A DNA stretch of 7,521 nt from Desulfobacterales bacterium (GTDB lineage: Bacteria > Desulfobacterota > Desulfobacteria > Desulfobacterales > JAUWMJ01): the NCBI GenBank assembly GCA_030613225.1, contig JAUWMJ010000141.1, positions 1-7,521 on the forward strand, in the 5' to 3' direction. A model generated the notes under the pieces. That model worked only from the letters and a program-made list of their open reading frames with translations, was not told the origin of the DNA and searched no databases. Shown piece by piece: positions 5,291 to 7,521 of the stretch. Within the stretch, counting starts at the first letter, position 1. Each line of letters begins with the position of its first letter. Made by a program: the position numbers and the translations under genes.

Positions 5291-6313
5291 TTATCCCTCC
5301 CCATCTTTAAAAATAGATTTTAGCCGTTGAAGCTCGGCTTCGGCATCTTCGATCATTTCGTCAACAATCCCTTTTAAGGGCAGGACCTTGTCGACCAGTC
5401 CCACCGATTGGCCGGCCATAAGGCTCCCCTTGGTTACATCTCCGTCAACGACGGCATCACGCAGAGCGCCCATCCAGAAACGTTCCACCGCATATTGGGC
5501 CTCTTTACGGTCGATCAGATCGTGATCGAGCTTGTGCAGCAATTCGAGTTGCAGCTTGCCAAATTCAATGACGCCCTCATTTTTAAGAGCGCGGACCGGA
5601 ATTACCGGCAGGCGGCTGTCAAACTGGGGGGTGGCGATGGCATCCCTTGCTTTGGCCAGTTTAAATGATTCTTTGAATTTGGGATGTACCCGGCATTCTT
5701 CAGACATCACAAACCGTGTGCCCATCTGGATGCCGGCGGCCCCCATCATCAGCAAATGGGCCATCATGCGGCCGGTGGCGATCCCGCCGGCGATGAAAAT
5801 CGGGACGCTGTCCACCTTGAATAAAATCTGCTGAATCAGCACCGAAAGGGCCACCGGACCGATATGGCCACCGGCCTCAGAGCCTTCCAGCATGAGGGCA
5901 TCCGCGCCCCGGTCGATCAAGGTCAGCGCCAGCGGCGCTGTGGACGCAAAACAGATCACCTTAGCGCCACAGCTTTTGACCTGCAAAATTTCTTTTCTCT
6001 TTGGGATTCCGCCTGCAAAGGTAACGATTTTACATCCCATGTCGCAGATAATGTCTAAGTGATCTTTGTAGGCCGGCGCCAGGGTAATGATATTCACCCC
6101 GAAGGGGGCATCGGTCATCTTGAGGGTCTTATTAATTTGATCTTTTAAAATCTCTACAGGCGCATTTCCGCCGGCCAGCAGGCCGAAAGCGCCGACGTTG
6201 CCGACGGCGGCGACCAGGCTGGGATCGCTGACCCATGTCATGGCACCGCACATGATCGGATAGCGACAGCTTAAAAATTTCTGTCCTCGTTTAAAAAAGT
6301 TATCGATTAGCAT
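5291..6313 (-). CDS. FMN-dependent FabK / nitronate monooxygenase family protein
   Basis: A TIM-barrel flavoprotein of 340 residues, either an enoyl-ACP reductase II (FabK, last step of fatty-acid elongation) or a nitronate monooxygenase (2-nitropropane dioxygenase) type enzyme. Visible motifs are RYPIMCGAMTWVSDP at 17-31, LLAGGNAP at 45-52, PFGVNI at 70-75, the catalytic-loop EGSEAGGHIG at 143-152 with His150, the FMN phosphate-binding AGGIATG (175-181) and GAAGIQMGTRF (191-201), and C-terminal GALRDAVVDGDVTKGSLMAGQSVGLV. The HPKFKE, PVRALKN and GSxMAGQ segments lean toward FabK, but automated annotation of such proteins often says nitronate monooxygenase. An ATG at 6325 is possible, but GGAG (6320-6323) sits six bases before the ATG at 6313, so I use 6313. 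It is convergent with the AKR-fold gene. No fatty-acid synthesis genes are adjacent, so a house-keeping FabK role is unproven. Confidence 0.87.
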   Translation of the reverse strand: MLIDNFFKRGQKFLSCRYPIMCGAMTWVSDPSLVAAVGNVGAFGLLAGGNAPVEILKDQINKTLKMTDAPFGVNIITLAPAYKDHLDIICDMGCKIVTFAGGIPKRKEILQVKSCGAKVICFASTAPLALTLIDRGADALMLEGSEAGGHIGPVALSVLIQQILFKVDSVPIFIAGGIATGRMMAHLLMMGAAGIQMGTRFVMSEECRVHPKFKESFKLAKARDAIATPQFDSRLPVIPVRALKNEGVIEFGKLQLELLHKLDHDLIDRKEAQYAVERFWMGALRDAVVDGDVTKGSLMAGQSVGLVDKVLPLKGIVDEMIEDAEAELQRLKSIFKDGEG

Positions 6314-6319
6314 TGGTAA

Positions 6320-6323
6320 CTCC
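6320..6323 (-). promoter_or_regulatory. Shine-Dalgarno deciding the start at 6313
   Basis: The minus strand reads GGAG, then TTACCA, then ATG (6311-6313). The upstream ATG at 6325 has no purine-rich site before it, and this GGAG would lie inside its coding region. Confidence 0.6.
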
Positions 6324-6325
6324 AT

Positions 6326-6420
6326 GATGCATTTTTAATAAACGCTGTTATTGAAAGTGAACAAAATTAGTTAGTTTTTACAGATTCACGATATTATATG
6401 ACATGCTCACCGGTGCGGGA
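6326..6420. other. Upstream region of the FabK-like gene, no clear promoter
   Basis: AT-rich sequence that must hold the promoter of the minus-strand gene unless it lies further upstream. I found no hexamer pair good enough to name. Confidence 0.3.
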
Positions 6421-6675
6421 TCAAGAAAAAAATCTTTCAACCGATACCTCAAACCCATCGCCGGGAAATTTTGAATCAGCCGACGATTCCCAGCCAAGTA
6501 GATCAGCACTTGAAGTATCACAGATAAATAACGTTTGAAAGAATGATAGAGGATGTTTGACCCTGCCTTTGGCGGTTTTATCCAATGTGTTGATCCCTAT
6601 GTTTTCATGACCGTACCAATCCCCACGAGAAGGCTTTCGGAGAAATATATTTCCCTCTAAATAGTTAGCGGTAAT
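6421..6675 (-). pseudogene. Open minus-strand frame of 84 codons without a good start, possibly a gene fragment
   Basis: The minus frame is open from 6675 to a TGA at 6421-6423. The only conventional start is TTG at 6585 (about 54 codons), with no convincing Shine-Dalgarno. The translation includes FLRKPSRGDWYGHENIGI, then LDKTAKGRVKHPLSFFQTLF, and ends FEVSVERFFS. Composition is protein-like rather than low-complexity, but I recognise no family. The open frame stops at the edge of the IS30 remnant, which suggests the tail of a gene broken by the insertion or by a deletion next to it. It could equally be chance. Confidence 0.25.
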
Positions 6676-6930
6676 TCACTATTCAACATAATGACCCCAT
6701 TATTCATGCAGACCCTTATTCGGCTTGGCAGTGTGGTTCCAACAAAACACCAACGGTTCAATAAGACAATGTTTCCCAAAAGGAACAAACTTTAGAGATA
6801 TAGCCAACAAAGATATTGCATTTGTAGTGAAAAAGTTAAATCATAGACCAAGAAAATGCCTCAATTATCAGACCCCACATGAAATCATTTACAGTGCTAA
6901 TAAATGGTGCACTTACAATTTGAATTCACC
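6672..6930 (+). pseudogene. IS30-family transposase, decayed C-terminal remnant
   Basis: IS30-type transposases are DDE enzymes that cut and join IS ends. Only the tail survives, in two frames. Frame one (about 6675-6745) gives [13 protein letters not shown]. Frame two (from 6746) gives [16 protein letters not shown], then [20 protein letters not shown] and QTPHEI. Joined, they form the IS30 signature DPYSxWQRGxNENTNGLIRQYFPKGTxF...LNxRPRKxLxYxTPxE. The break occurs where the catalytic Glu codon should be: AAC GAA AAC ACC minus one G gives exactly the observed AACAAAACACC. A further shift near the end (around 6900) seems to have bypassed the normal stop. TTTGAATTCACC around 6919-6930 resembles the right end of such elements. 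The N-terminal two-thirds and the left IS end are missing, so it cannot transpose by itself. Confidence 0.82.
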
Positions 6931-6933
6931 AAG

Positions 6934-6939
6934 AGGAGG
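6934..6939 (+). promoter_or_regulatory. Shine-Dalgarno deciding a GTG start at 6947
   Basis: AGGAGG stands seven bases before the GTG at 6947. It separates the real gene from the in-frame transposase remnant upstream. Confidence 0.8.
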
Positions 6940-6946
6940 AAATATC

Positions 6947-7456
6947 GTGAATCTTGAAATATTTGAAAAAATGGATTTACCACGGCTGCGCTCTTATATC
7001 GAGTTTCTTCTCCGGCATTACAGGGTAATGGATGCCTTCTGGTTTATCTATGTGGCGGAACGATTTGATCAGCCGACCGCGGAACGCATTAATGAACAGG
7101 TCTGGAAGCGTATTCCCGCCATGGCGGCCGAAGATCTTTTAAAAAGATTTAACATTGATGAAAAGGGCTTAAAGGGATTTGTCCAGGCACTCCGGTATTT
7201 TCCATGGTGTATCTTGGTGGGGTACGATATTGACGAAAAAGAAAACGAGGTCATCATTAACGTGCCTTCCTGCCCGACCCAGGAAGCGCGCCTGCGACGG
7301 GGAATGGATGAGTTTGTCTGTAAGGACATGCATAAAGGTGAGTTCGAAAGTTTTGCCAAAGCCATCGACCACAGGATACAGGTTGAATGTCTGTTTGCAC
7401 CCCCTGATCCACATCCTGACGATATGTTTTGCAAATGGCGCTTTACCTGCAAATAA
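6947..7456 (+). CDS. Small cysteine-rich protein, DUF6125-like, function unknown
   Basis: A soluble 169-residue protein starting at GTG 6947, with no signal peptide or membrane segment. The N-terminal half is helical and aromatic-rich ([23 protein letters not shown] at about residues 11-33, then [13 protein letters not shown]). The middle has [15 protein letters not shown] and the C-terminal half carries [32 protein letters not shown] and CKWRFTCK. The five Cys (CPTQ, VCK, VEC, FCKW, FTC) with nearby His and Asp suggest a metal site or a hydrolase-like pocket; that is inference. I recall this pattern as DUF6125, abundant in delta-proteobacteria and somewhat like the ATC-hydrolase (L-2-amino-thiazoline-4-carboxylate hydrolase) proteins, but am only moderately sure. 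The frame is open upstream to a TTG at 6725, but that part encodes IS30 transposase, so the longer 243-residue version is an artefact. Confidence 0.8.
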   Translation: MNLEIFEKMDLPRLRSYIEFLLRHYRVMDAFWFIYVAERFDQPTAERINEQVWKRIPAMAAEDLLKRFNIDEKGLKGFVQALRYFPWCILVGYDIDEKENEVIINVPSCPTQEARLRRGMDEFVCKDMHKGEFESFAKAIDHRIQVECLFAPPDPHPDDMFCKWRFTCK

Positions 7457-7475
7457 ATTTTTCAACCATCAGGAA

Positions 7476-7495
7476 TGATGAACTCGTTAAAAGCC
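7476..7495. mobile_element. Probable end of a third inverted-repeat element, cut by window edge
   Basis: tgatgaactcgttaaaagcc differs at only two positions from the corresponding outer end of the copy at 4273-4403 (reverse complement tgatgaactcgtaaaaagtc). It lies 20 bp after the stop codon of the preceding gene. The rest of the element would lie beyond 7521. Confidence 0.5.
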
Positions 7496-7521
7496 TGCTG
7501 TTGTCTGTTTTCGTAATTTCC

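Noticed and set aside
5408..6058. Plus-strand frames of 64-100 codons
   Set aside because: Antisense to the FabK-like gene; shadows of its GC-rich codons.
6403..6474. Short plus-strand ORF MLTGAGSRKKSFNRYLKPI...
   Set aside because: Only 23 codons with no clear ribosome binding site; overlaps the minus-strand open frame and cannot be told from chance.
7069..7478. Plus- and minus-strand frames of 98-127 codons
   Set aside because: Overlap the DUF6125-like gene in other frames; that gene has a strong ribosome binding site and a coherent Cys-rich C-terminus.
1..7521. Defence island, toxin-antitoxin pair, prophage, tRNA or riboswitch
   Set aside because: I looked for nuclease, toxin, integrase and cloverleaf patterns on both strands and saw none that could be supported.

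Overview
The window looks like a piece of chromosome from a Desulfobacterota (delta-proteobacterial) organism, most likely Desulfobacterales-like. This is inferred from the style of the S15, PNPase, FabK-like and C-terminal DUF6125-type proteins and from the intergenic repeats. No taxonomic search could be run.

Layout, left to right. (1) 1-588, minus strand: the canonical rpsO-pnp pair (ribosomal protein S15, then the first 55 codons of polynucleotide phosphorylase, cut by the window edge). A perfect 17-bp hairpin sits in the pnp leader, one base from the pnp Shine-Dalgarno. (2) 635-769: a short inverted-repeat element (MITE-like) in the divergent gap. (3) 801-3689, plus strand: a 12-TM-type major facilitator transporter, then a soluble HELGH zinc peptidase of the M3/M32 (gluzincin) type. 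(4) 3690-4404: a 715-bp non-coding stretch with several hairpins and a second, clearer copy of the element (4273-4403) whose core is a large fold-back. (5) 4432-5235, plus strand: an aldo/keto-reductase-fold protein that has lost the classical catalytic tetrad. It converges on (6) 5291-6313, minus strand: an FMN-dependent FabK / nitronate-monooxygenase family enzyme. (7) 6421-6675: an open minus-strand frame without a good start. (8) 6672-6930: a decayed IS30-family transposase tail, which runs in frame into (9) 6947-7456, a small cysteine-rich DUF6125-like gene with its own strong ribosome binding site and a GTG start. (10) 7476-7495: what looks like the outer end of a third copy of the element, running off the window.

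No defence system, CRISPR array, phage module or obviously new multi-gene system is visible. The informative points are the family of short TIR elements at three intergenic sites, the dead IS30 copy whose frameshift falls exactly in the catalytic Glu codon, the tetrad-less AKR protein, and several start-site corrections (2208, 4432, 6313, 6947). The rpsO-pnp genes are housekeeping RNA/translation functions. The remaining genes look like unlinked accessory metabolism, and no single pathway joining them can be supported.
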